Below are positions 11,327 through 19,700 of a stretch of 64,000 nt of DNA, piece by piece; position 1 is the stretch's first letter, and the number at the start of each line of letters is the position of its first letter. The DNA is from Hymenobacter convexus (GTDB lineage Bacteria > Bacteroidota > Bacteroidia > Cytophagales > Hymenobacteraceae). The stretch covers positions 434,001-498,000 of the forward strand of contig NZ_JAUQON010000001.1 of the NCBI RefSeq assembly GCF_030580955.1. Direction: 5' to 3'. The notes under the pieces were generated by a model. That model searched no databases. It saw only the letters and a program-made list of their open reading frames with translations, and was not told the DNA's origin. The position numbers were made by a program, and so were the translations under genes.

Positions 11327-12757
11327 CTAAAAGCGGAAGTAGATGAACGGGTTGAACGAGCTGCCCACAATGTAGCTGAGGCTCAGAATGAGCAGCACGG
11401 CCGTGCCCAACGAGAAGCCCACGGCGCTGCGCAGCGAAAAGTGGCCCTTGGCCAGCGTGCCCAGCTCCCAGCGCTCCACGGGCGGCACGGCCGCCGCGAA
11501 CGACGCCACCGCCGCCAGCCCCATCGTAAACCAGAACTCGCGGGTGAACTGCGGCAGCACCGCGTCGGGCGCCAGCCCTTGCCCAAACATGGTTTTGGCG
11601 TAGACCAACGCCTGCGTCAAGGTTTCGGCCCGAAACAGCACCCAACCCACCACCGTGATGAGGAAGGTAGGGATGATGCTCAGCGCCCCGATTTTCTTGT
11701 AAATGCGCAGCAGAAACAGTCGGTCCAGAATCAGAAAAAAGCCGTGGAAAGCGCCCCAGGCAATGAAATTCCAGGCCGCGCCGTGCCAGAAGCCGGAGAG
11801 GATGAACACCGTCCAGAGGTTGACGTAGAGGCGGCTGGGGTGCACGCGGTTGCCGCCCAGCGGGATGTAGAGGTAGTCGCGCATCCAGCGGCCCAGCGTG
11901 ATGTGCCAGCGCTGCCAGAACTCGGTGATGGAGCGCGACACGTAGGGGTTGTTGAAGTTTTCGGGAAATTGAAAACCCATCATCCGGCCGATGCCGATGG
12001 CCATGTCGGAGTAGCCCGAGAAGTCGAAGTAAATCTGAAAGGTGTAGGCCAGCGCGCCCAGCCAGGCCTGGGCAGTGCCCAGCGCGGCGGGCTCCATGTT
12101 GAAAATGTTGTCGGCCTGCTGGCCCAGCACGTTGGCAATGAGGACTTTCTTGGCTAGGCCGATGACGAAGCGGAACAAGCCGGCCAGTTTCTGGTCCACG
12201 GTGTCGAAGGCGCGGCGGTCGGTGAGCTGGCCCGCAATTTCGTGGAAGCGCACAATGGGCCCGGCTATCATCTTCGGGAACAGCATGATGTAGAGCATGA
12301 AATCCCAGAACGACTTCAGCGGTTTGTTCACGCCCCGGTACACGTCGATGGTGTAGGTGAGCTTTTCGAAGGTGAAAAACGAGATGCCGATGGGCAGCAC
12401 CACCTTCTCCCACGTCAGGGGCGGGCCGCCGAAGTAGGCGCGCACGGCGCTGGCATTGTCCAGAAAAAAGTTGGCGTACTTGAAGTAGAACAGCATCCCC
12501 ACGTTGAGAATGATGCTCAGGATGAGAAAGATGCGCTGTTTCCACCGTTCTGGCGTGGCATCCATGAAGCGGATGAGCACGAAATTGAGCACCACCGAGG
12601 CCAGGAATAGGGCCAGAAAGTTGAGCCCGCCCCAGGCGTAAAAAATCAGGCTGCCCACCAGCGCCACCACGTTTTTGAGGCGCGCGGGCACCGCGAAGTA
12701 GAGGAGCAGAAACCCGGGCAGAAAGTAGAAGAGAAACAGCGTACTGCTAAAAACCAT
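11327..12757 (-). CDS. MBOAT family O-acyltransferase (AlgI-like)
   Basis: 476-residue polytopic membrane protein of the AlgI/DltB class, expected to move acyl groups across the inner membrane for O-acylation of a surface polymer. About ten hydrophobic segments are visible. Signature text includes YFDFSGYSDMAIGIGRMMGF (about 243-262), FWQRWHITLGRWMRDYLYIP with H285, and SGFWHGAAWNFIAWG with H325, the conserved MBOAT histidine. The length matches AlgI. It sits between two AlgX-like genes, which are its likely partners. The acyl donor and target are not deducible here, since no alginate or other polysaccharide synthesis genes are adjacent. Confidence 0.94.
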   Translation of the reverse strand: MVFSSTLFLFYFLPGFLLLYFAVPARLKNVVALVGSLIFYAWGGLNFLALFLASVVLNFVLIRFMDATPERWKQRIFLILSIILNVGMLFYFKYANFFLDNASAVRAYFGGPPLTWEKVVLPIGISFFTFEKLTYTIDVYRGVNKPLKSFWDFMLYIMLFPKMIAGPIVRFHEIAGQLTDRRAFDTVDQKLAGLFRFVIGLAKKVLIANVLGQQADNIFNMEPAALGTAQAWLGALAYTFQIYFDFSGYSDMAIGIGRMMGFQFPENFNNPYVSRSITEFWQRWHITLGRWMRDYLYIPLGGNRVHPSRLYVNLWTVFILSGFWHGAAWNFIAWGAFHGFFLILDRLFLLRIYKKIGALSIIPTFLITVVGWVLFRAETLTQALVYAKTMFGQGLAPDAVLPQFTREFWFTMGLAAVASFAAAVPPVERWELGTLAKGHFSLRSAVGFSLGTAVLLILSLSYIVGSSFNPFIYFRF

Positions 12758-12783
12758 GGCGAAGGGAAAGAATAAACCGCGTT

Positions 12784-12791
12784 AAAGATAA
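12784..12791 (-). promoter_or_regulatory. Possible -7 box upstream of the MBOAT gene
   Basis: On the minus strand TATCTTTA, close to TAnnTTTG, lies about 27 nt before the MBOAT ATG. It could give the MBOAT-AlgX2-AlgX3 set its own promoter in the 171-nt gap after the first AlgX-like gene. No convincing -33 element was seen. Confidence 0.3.
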
Positions 12792-12928
12792 GGCCCTGTG
12801 CAACGTTGAGCCTAAATAAGCGTGCCCGCCGCCGCCCTCGTCGGTTATCCCGATGCCCGCCGTTTCGGCACTGCGCCGCCCGTCGGCATTGGCCCGGGCT
12901 GCGGGCGCCCCGGGCTTTCAGTGTCGGT

Positions 12929-14254
12929 TTAAAGCTGGTTTTGGTAAACGGCTTCGGCCTTTCTGCGCATTTGTTCCAAGTAGGCATCCCCGCCTTTTGC
13001 CTGCCTCGCCCAGGCCGAATCGGGATGCTGGGTGAGCTCCTCCGCCATCAGCTTTTGGGTTAGCTGGTCAATAGCCGCGCTGTCGGCTGCTGTGAGCGGG
13101 TGGTAGAGCTGGTAAACTTGATTGGTGAAGTCAAATTCCTGCTTCACCAGGTTGTGCTCGGTCACAAGTAGGACGATGAACCGGCGCGATTCCAACTGCC
13201 GCCGCAAGTCAGTCCCGTAGCTCACCACCTCCACGGGCGTGAGGGCTTGGTCGGGTTTGTGCACGTCTTTGCCGTAGTACCAATAGCGGGTATCGTCGGA
13301 AAAGGCATTTCCCAGAAAGGGTGCAAACTGGCAGAGGCCCCAGATAAAGCTGTCGGCGATAAACAGCGCCGGCGGCTGGGTCTGGCCGGGTTTAGCGGCG
13401 TCGAAGGCCAATTGGGGGTAGGCGAGGGGCGTGTTTTCCGTTTCCTTCAACAGGTTCAGCGTGCCGCCCAGGTCGTAGTCGTTGCCGGGCAGCGAATCGG
13501 CGGCGCGCACGATGAGCGGCCGGCCCACCGTGCGGACGCCAGGGAAGCGCACGCCGCCCATCTGCGCGAGGCGGCGCAGCAGCGTATCGGCTGCCAGGGC
13601 GCTGCCGTAGCCGCTCCAGTGGGTGCCGCCGGTGGCAAAAAGCGGATAGGGCGAGGTCTTCTTCCACCGGGCCATCAGCGGCACAAAATCCAGCACGGCC
13701 ACGGTATCGGCCTGCAGCGCCTGCCGGTACAAGTCGTAATTGGTGACGGTGCCCGGCGTTTGCTGCCAGTGCTCCGGCAGGTTTTCGGGCTGAAAGCGGG
13801 CTTTGTTGGGCGCCATCACGAACAGCAGCTGCACGCCGCGCCGCGCCAGGTCGCGTTGCACTATCCGGAAGCGGCGCACCTGGACGCGCACTGCGTCTTC
13901 GGGCAGCCGGTCTTTGCCCAGGTAGCTCTGCAGCTGACGCGTTTCGAACAGCACCCCGTGATGGCCAACCACAATGCCTGGAGAATTGACGACGCGAAAC
14001 AGCGAAAAATCCACTTGATTGCGCAGTCGGATGAGGGATGGGCGAAACCCTAGCCGGTCTTCCAGATATCGTTGCAAACTGTCCTGGAAGGTATTGCCGC
14101 GCAGCCCGGCCCAGGAGAAAGACGGCCTTGCGGAAAACGTATAGGCGCCGCCCAACGGCTTCTCCCGGAAGAAGGGAAAGTCGGCCTGCACCACCGGGAG
14201 CAGCACCATAACTAAGAACAAGCCTAGCAGTACCCGTTTAACAAATAGCAGCAC
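12929..14254 (-). CDS. AlgJ/AlgX-like SGNH-fold protein (first paralogue)
   Basis: 441 residues, GTG start, with an N-terminal membrane anchor (about 7-22) and a periplasmic body. Motifs fall at the same positions as in the second paralogue: APNKARFQPENLP (about 148-160), GGTHWSGYG with H212, and FIADSFIWG with S302. Gly again replaces the Asp of DxHW. Directly upstream (41 nt) is a deleted MBOAT remnant, so this gene has lost its own adjacent acyl exporter and could depend on the intact MBOAT downstream. The strong similarity to the gene at 9981-11288 indicates a duplication. Confidence 0.83.
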   Translation of the reverse strand: MLLFVKRVLLGLFLVMVLLPVVQADFPFFREKPLGGAYTFSARPSFSWAGLRGNTFQDSLQRYLEDRLGFRPSLIRLRNQVDFSLFRVVNSPGIVVGHHGVLFETRQLQSYLGKDRLPEDAVRVQVRRFRIVQRDLARRGVQLLFVMAPNKARFQPENLPEHWQQTPGTVTNYDLYRQALQADTVAVLDFVPLMARWKKTSPYPLFATGGTHWSGYGSALAADTLLRRLAQMGGVRFPGVRTVGRPLIVRAADSLPGNDYDLGGTLNLLKETENTPLAYPQLAFDAAKPGQTQPPALFIADSFIWGLCQFAPFLGNAFSDDTRYWYYGKDVHKPDQALTPVEVVSYGTDLRRQLESRRFIVLLVTEHNLVKQEFDFTNQVYQLYHPLTAADSAAIDQLTQKLMAEELTQHPDSAWARQAKGGDAYLEQMRRKAEAVYQNQL

Positions 14255-14295
14255 CGGACGCGAAAGTGAAGAAGATGGCAGAAGTCTCCGCTCGT

Positions 14296-14415
14296 CAGAA
14301 TCGGAAGCAGATGAGCGGCTTGAATGTACTGCCCGGCATGTGGCTGATGCTGAGAGCTAACAGCACGGCCTGGGCAGAAAAAGCAGCAGAGAAACAGCGT
14401 ACTGCCAAAAACCAT
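14296..14415 (-). pseudogene. Internally deleted MBOAT gene remnant
   Basis: The minus strand starts at ATG 14415 with MVFGSTLFL, matching the first codons of the intact MBOAT (MVFSSTLFL). After about 14 codons it jumps, out of frame, to a match with the MBOAT C terminus: AVLLALSISHMPGSTFKPLICFRF-stop here against AVLLILSLSYIVGSSFNPFIYFRF-stop there. About 1.3 kb of the middle is gone. The remnant keeps the same spacing to the following AlgX-like gene (41 nt against 38 nt for the intact pair). This is read directly from the sequence; the deletion mechanism is unknown. Confidence 0.88.
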
Positions 14416-14419
14416 GGCG

Positions 14420-14447
14420 CAAAAAAGAAGCTGCCCATTTGGGCAGC
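14420..14447 (-). terminator. Terminator of the secreted-protein gene at 14500
   Basis: Hairpin GCTGCCC-attt-GGGCAGC followed on the minus strand by a T-rich tract (CTTCTTTTTTGCG). A second hairpin (CACGCCAGCA...TGCTGGCGTG, 14460-14484) precedes it. It lies only a few bases upstream of the MBOAT remnant and separates the two loci. Confidence 0.8.
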
Positions 14448-14499
14448 CTCAAATTTATTCACGCCAGCAGAAAATGCTGGCGTGGTCGGGCCATTTTGG

Positions 14500-15018
14500 T
14501 TAGTCGCGCCGGCCGCGGCTGTGGCCGTTGCCATTGCCATTGCCCCGGTTGTCGTCGTAGCGGCCCTCGCGGTAGCCTTCGCGGTATAGCTTTTTGGCCT
14601 GGCCGGGCGGCAGGCCACGGTTTATTATTACGGGGCGGGGCCGTACTACCACGGGGCGCGGCTGCACTACTACCACGCGGCGCGGGTACCGGTCGCGGTG
14701 GGCGCCCACGTACACCCACGGTTGGCGGCCGCGGTAGTCGAGCACCACCGGGTGGAAGGCATAGGGGTCATAGCCGTTCAGGGCCGGCAGCGCCACCCAC
14801 TGCCCGTTCTGAAACACGATGTATTGCTGGGCATACAGGTCGTAATAGCCGTCAATCTCGGGGATGTAGTAGAACTGCGTGCCCTGCGGCACGGGCGGCC
14901 CCCAGGCCGGCGGCGCGGTGTTGATGTTCACATTGACCTGGGCCCGGGCGGCGGGGGCGGCGGCCAGCGCCAGCGCGCCAAGCAGAGCCGTGCAAATAAT
15001 GCGGGAGGGGAAATTCAT
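14500..15018 (-). CDS. Secreted protein of unknown function, paralogue A
   Basis: 172 residues. A signal peptide (about 1-26, cleavage near ARAQ-VNVN) is followed by a conserved core FYYIPEIDGYYDLY, YIVFQNGQWV and NGYDPYAFHPVVLDYRG, then a Val/Arg/Pro-rich stretch. The motif GLPPGQAKKLYREGYREG comes next, and an Asn/Gly/Arg-rich tail ends in RRD. It belongs to a family of three tandem paralogues. I recognise no function. The tyrosine-rich core and basic tail suggest a structural or surface role, but this is only inference. Confidence 0.75.
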   Translation of the reverse strand: MNFPSRIICTALLGALALAAAPAARAQVNVNINTAPPAWGPPVPQGTQFYYIPEIDGYYDLYAQQYIVFQNGQWVALPALNGYDPYAFHPVVLDYRGRQPWVYVGAHRDRYPRRVVVVQPRPVVVRPRPVIINRGLPPGQAKKLYREGYREGRYDDNRGNGNGNGHSRGRRD

Positions 15019-15088
15019 GGCTGACTGAAAAATAAGCGAAACCGATGCGGGTAAATGGCAAGGAAGGTGCCAAACCCAACCGCCACCA

Positions 15089-15117
15089 AAAAGCCCCGCC
15101 CTGATGGGGCGGGGCCT
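15089..15117 (-). terminator. Terminator of the secreted-protein gene at 15139
   Basis: On the minus strand GGCCCCGCCC-atca-GGGCGGGGC is followed by TTTTT. It lies 22 nt downstream of the stop codon. Confidence 0.85.
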
Positions 15118-15138
15118 GGTCAGGAGACGAGCTGTAGG

Positions 15139-15585
15139 CTAGTGCTTTTTGCCCTTGCCATGGCCTTTGCCGTGGTCATCACGGTCGTCATTGTCGCGGC
15201 GGCCACCGTCGTGGTCGCGGTCATCGCGGTACATTTTCTTGGCCTGGCCGGGCGGCAGGCCGTGGGGGTTGCCGCCCCGGTAGGTCCAGGGCTCAGCGCC
15301 GCGGTACTCGATGTACTGCGGGTGAAAGTTGCGCGGGTCGTAGCCGTCGATGCGCTCCAGGCGCGTCCATTTGCCGTTGCGCTGCACCAGGTAGCGGCGG
15401 GCCGGCACATCGTAGTAGCCGTTGATTTCGGGCACGTAGTAGTACTGGGCATCGGCCGGGGCGCCCACCACCACGGGCGGCGCCGTGTTGATGTTGACGT
15501 TAATCTGAGCCTGGGCGGCCGGCGCGGCGGCCAGCGTGGCGCCTCCGAACAAGGCGGCGCAAAACAGGGTGGGAAGCAGTTTCAT
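15139..15585 (-). CDS. Secreted protein of unknown function, paralogue B
   Basis: 148 residues from ATG 15585 (MKLLPTLFC), chosen because it opens directly with a signal peptide cleaved near AAQAQ-INVN. The core YYYVPEINGYYDV, YLVQRNGKWTRLERIDGYDP and FHPQYIEYRGAEPW aligns with paralogues A and C. It shares the GLPPGQAKKMYR motif with A. The C-terminal tail is an Asp/Arg/His/Gly/Lys low-complexity stretch ending KGKKH, unlike the tails of its siblings. The gene is flanked by its own terminator. Function is unknown. Confidence 0.75.
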   Translation of the reverse strand: MKLLPTLFCAALFGGATLAAAPAAQAQINVNINTAPPVVVGAPADAQYYYVPEINGYYDVPARRYLVQRNGKWTRLERIDGYDPRNFHPQYIEYRGAEPWTYRGGNPHGLPPGQAKKMYRDDRDHDGGRRDNDDRDDHGKGHGKGKKH

Positions 15586-15602
15586 GGGAAGGTTGTCAAG
15601 TG

Positions 15603-15643
15603 AAAAAAAAGCACCCGGTGCCACGCAAGTAGCGCCGGGTGCT
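15603..15643 (-). terminator. Terminator of the secreted-protein gene at 15684
   Basis: On the minus strand the hairpin AGCACCCGG...CCGGGTGCT is followed by eight T residues. Confidence 0.8.
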
Positions 15644-15683
15644 GTATACTACTTTGGCAGTGGGTAGGTTGGTTGCCGGACGT

Positions 15684-16427
15684 TTAGCCGCGGCCCCGTC
15701 CGCCGCCGTGGCCGCCGCCGCCATTGCCACGTCCGCCGCCGTTGCCACCGCCCGGTTGGCCCTGGCCGCCGCCAAAGCCGCCGTGGTTGCCCTGGCTCTG
15801 GCCGGGGTTGTAGCCGCCGCCCTGCGGTTGCTGGGGCTGCTGGTTGCCGCGGGGCGGGTTGTAGCCCCCGCCACCGCCGGGGTACTGGCCGCCCCCGCGG
15901 TTGTCGTTGCCGCGGTAGCCGCCGCGGTCGTCGCGGTCGTGGTCATTGTAGTTGCGGCCGGTTGAATACACGGTGCGCGGGCGGCTGTAGCCACCGCCAT
16001 AGCCGTTGTAGCCGCCGTGCCCATTGTAGCCGCCGTAGCCGTTGTAGCCGTAGCTGCTATAGCCGGGGCCGTAGCTGCGGTAGGGCTGGTAGGCGTAGCG
16101 CTGGCGGTAATAATTCACCTGAAGCCAGGGCTGCGGGCCGCGGTAGTCCACAATCACCGGGTGGAACTGGTAGGGGTCGTAGCCGTAGAGCTGTGGCAGC
16201 GGCACCCAGTAGCCGTCCTGAAACACGATGTATTGCTGGTTGTAGAGGTCGTAGTACCCATCAATTTCGGGGATGTAGTAATACTGCGTGCCGTAGGGGA
16301 CCTGCGGGCCCCAGGCCGGTGCGCCGATATTAATATTCACCCCCACCTGCGCCTGGGCGGCCGGCGTGGCCAACAGGGCAAACGCGCCCACCAGGGCCGC
16401 GCCAAAGAATCTTGCGAGGGGTTTCAT
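15684..16427 (-). CDS. Secreted Gly-rich protein of unknown function, paralogue C
   Basis: 247 residues. A signal peptide (about 1-27, AQAQ-VGVN) and the conserved core YYYIPEIDGYYDLYNQQYIV with FHPVIVDYRGPQPW match paralogues A and B. It lacks the GLPPGQAKK motif. Instead it has a Tyr/Gly-rich region (repeats of GGYNG) and then a long Gly/Gln/Asn-rich tail ending GGGRGRG. Such tails are disordered and may bind RNA, polysaccharide or other proteins; this is inference. It is the first gene of the minus-strand tandem set, and each member has its own terminator, which suggests independent transcription. Confidence 0.75.
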   Translation of the reverse strand: MKPLARFFGAALVGAFALLATPAAQAQVGVNINIGAPAWGPQVPYGTQYYYIPEIDGYYDLYNQQYIVFQDGYWVPLPQLYGYDPYQFHPVIVDYRGPQPWLQVNYYRQRYAYQPYRSYGPGYSSYGYNGYGGYNGHGGYNGYGGGYSRPRTVYSTGRNYNDHDRDDRGGYRGNDNRGGGQYPGGGGGYNPPRGNQQPQQPQGGGYNPGQSQGNHGGFGGGQGQPGGGNGGGRGNGGGGHGGGRGRG

Positions 16428-16729
16428 GATAATGGATTGATTGAAAAAAGACTAACAGGCCACTAACGGCGCTGCTCCTCAATAGATGCAAGGCAAGTGC
16501 CAAGCTGCTCAGAATAGTAGCTTCAGCCTCAGAAAACATCGCCCAAGCACCCCAAAACGTCGCCCGTTGGTTTTCTCTCCGAAAGCCGGGGACAAATGCG
16601 GCAGCCTTGTTGTTGTGCACCGACGCCCCCAGCCCTGCGCCGGCTAACGCAACTGGCAAATATGCCTTTCGCATTAGCCTTCGGCGCCCCTTCTACGTAC
16701 CTTTACGCACTTATTCGCTGCGTTCCTGA
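16428..16729. other. Divergent intergenic region upstream of uvrA
   Basis: 302 nt between the divergent paralogue C and uvrA. I see no supported gene: the minus-strand frame across 16330-16674 has no convincing homology or signal. The only clear element is the promoter box near uvrA (16698-16705). Confidence 0.6.
16698..16705 (+). promoter_or_regulatory. Likely -7 box of uvrA
   Basis: TACCTTTA, one base off TAnnTTTG, lies 24 nt before the uvrA ATG. It supports that start and implies a very short leader. Confidence 0.45.
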
Positions 16730-19700
16730 ATGGCCAAAAAATCAACTGCTACCCCGGCTGCTAAAGCTCCAAAACCGCCGAAAACCGCTGCTGCTCCGCT
16801 GAAAAAGCAACTGGCCGGCACCCTCACCGAACCGGCGGCTGCGGCGGCCTCCCAGCCCAACCCGGCCAGCGTGGCCGTGGCCCTCCAGCACCAGACGCCT
16901 GAGACGCTGCCGCCCACTTCGCCGAACGGTTCGGCCCACGCCTCGCAGCACCCCGAGGCGCAATACATTGAAGTGTACGGCGCCCGCGAGCACAACCTGA
17001 AGAACGTGTCGGTTCAGATTCCGCGCAACCGACTGGTGGTGTTCACGGGCATCTCGGGCTCGGGCAAGTCGAGTCTGGCTTTCGATACTATTTATGCCGA
17101 GGGACAGCGGCGGTATATGGAGACGTTTTCGGCCTATGCCCGCTCATTTATGGGCGGGCTGGAGCGGCCCGACGTGGACAAGATTGAGGGCCTGTCGCCG
17201 GTTATCAGCATCGAGCAGAAAACCACCTCGCGCAACCCGCGCTCCACGGTAGGCACCATCACCGAAATCTATGATTTCCTGCGCCTGCTCTACGCCCGCA
17301 CCGCTGAGGCTTTCAGCTACGCTACGGGCAAGAAGATGATTCGGCAGTCGGACGACCAGATTATCAACTACATCCTCAAGCACTTCGACGGCAAAAAGCT
17401 CGTGGTGCTGGCGCCGGTGGTGAAGGGCCGCAAGGGCCATTACCGCGAAGATTTTCAGAAGATTGCCAAGCTGGGCTTCACTAAAGTGCGCGTCGATGGC
17501 GAAATCCTCGACATCACCGCCAAGATGCAGGTGGACCGCTACAAAATCCACGACATCGAAATCGTGATTGACCGCCTGCTGGTGAAGGAAGAGGACCGGT
17601 TCCGCCTCAGCGGCTCGGTGCAGAATGCCCTCACGCACGGCAAAGGCACCATGCTGGTGCTCGACCCCGATGCCAAAAAAGCAACGCCGCAGTTCTTCTC
17701 GCGCTTTTTGATGGACCCGACGACCGGCATTGCTTACGACGACCCGGCGCCCAACACCTTTTCCTTTAACTCGCCCTACGGCGCCTGCCCTACCTGCAAC
17801 GGCCTGGGCGAGGTGCAGGAAATCACGGAGGAAGCCGTGCTGCCCGACCGCAAGCTGAGCATCAGCCGGGGCGGAATCGCGCCGCTGGGCGAGTACCGCG
17901 ACATCTGGATTTTCCAGCAGCTCCAGCTCATTCTCAAGAAGAACAAGGCAACGCTGAACACGCCAATTGAAAAGCTGCCCGAGGAGCTGCTGAAGCGCTT
18001 GCTGCACGGCATCTCAGAGGACGAGGCCGATAGTGGCAAGGGTACGTTCACAGAGCCATTTGAGGGCATTATTCCCTTCCTGCGCCGGCAGATGGATTCG
18101 GAATCGGACAACATTCGGGAGTGGATTGCACAATACGCGCAGGCCCAGCCCTGCCCCGAGTGCCAGGGCTACCGCCTCAAAAAGGAAAGCCTGCACTTCA
18201 AGATGGACGGCAAGCACATCGGCGAGCTATCGGTGATGGATTTGAACGAGCTGGCCGGCTGGTTTGAAGGGCTGGAAAGCCGCCTCACGGAGCGCCAGAA
18301 CGTCATCGCCCGCGAACTGCTGAAGGAAATCCGCAAGCGCATCGGCTTCCTGCTTGAGGTGGGCCTAGATTACCTGAACCTGCACCGCCCGGTGCGCACG
18401 CTGAGCGGCGGCGAAAGCCAGCGCATCCGCCTCGCCACCCAGATTGGTACCCAACTCGTGGGCGTGCTTTACATCATGGACGAGCCCAGCATCGGCCTGC
18501 ATCAGCGCGACAACGAGCGGCTTATCAAGGCCTTGCAGCACTTGCGCGACATCGGCAACTCCGTCATTGTGGTGGAGCACGACAAGGACATGATTCTCAA
18601 CGCCGACCATGTGTTGGATATTGGGCCCGGCGCGGGCATCCACGGCGGCCACATCGTGGCCTCGGGCACGCCGCAGGAGATTTTCAACTCCGGCTCGCTT
18701 ACCTCGCAGTACCTCAGCGGGCAGAAGCACATCGAGCTGCAAAAGAAGAAGCGTAAGGGCGAAGGCACCGAGCTGGTGCTGAAAGGCGCGAAGGGCAACA
18801 ACCTCAAAAACGTGACCCTGAAAGTGCCGCTGGGCAAGCTGGTGGCCGTCACGGGCGTGTCAGGCTCGGGCAAATCCACACTCATCCACGACACGCTGTA
18901 TCCCATTCTCAACCAGCATTTCTTCAACGCCAAAAAGGAGCCGCTGGCCTACGGCAGCATCGAAGGGCTTGATTTGGTGGACAAGGTGATTGAGGTGGAC
19001 CAGTCGCCCATCGGCCGTACGCCGCGCTCGAACCCCGCCACCTACACCGGCGTGTTCACCGAAATTCGCCAGCTGTTTGGCGAGATGGCGGAGGCGAAAA
19101 TTCGCGGCTACGGCCCCGGCCGGTTCTCCTTCAACGTGAAGGGCGGGCGTTGCGAAACCTGCGAGGGCGCCGGCATCCGCACCATCGAGATGAACTTCCT
19201 GCCCGACGTGCACGTGCCCTGCGAAACCTGCAAGGGCCGCCGCTACAACCGCGAAACGCTGGAAGTGCGCTTCAAAGGCAAGTCCATCACCGATATCCTC
19301 GACATGACCGTGGAGAAGGCCGTGGAGTTCTTCGAGTTTCAGCCTCGCATCCTGCGCAAAATTAAGACCTTGAACGAAGTAGGCCTCGGCTACCTCACGC
19401 TGGGCCAGCAGGCCACCACGCTTTCGGGCGGCGAAGCCCAGCGCGTGAAGCTGGCCACCGAGCTCAGCAAAAAGGACACCGGCAAGACCTTCTATATCCT
19501 CGACGAGCCCACCACCGGCCTGCACTTCGAGGATATCAACCACCTCGCCGACGTGCTCCAGAAACTGGCCGACAAAGGCAACACCGTCCTCATCATCGAG
19601 CACAACCTCGACCTGATTAAAGTGGCCGACCACGTCATCGACATTGGCCCCGAGGGCGGCGCGGGCGGCGGCACCATCGTGGCCCAGGGCACCCCTGAGC

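Noticed and set aside
8596..14254. Alginate acetylation operon
   Set aside because: No alginate polymerase, epimerase or export genes are present, and the AlgX-like motifs differ, so only a generic surface-acylation role is supported.
16330..16674. Minus-strand frame upstream of the Gly-rich secreted protein
   Set aside because: It overlaps the signal-peptide coding region of the real gene in another frame and has no recognisable content.
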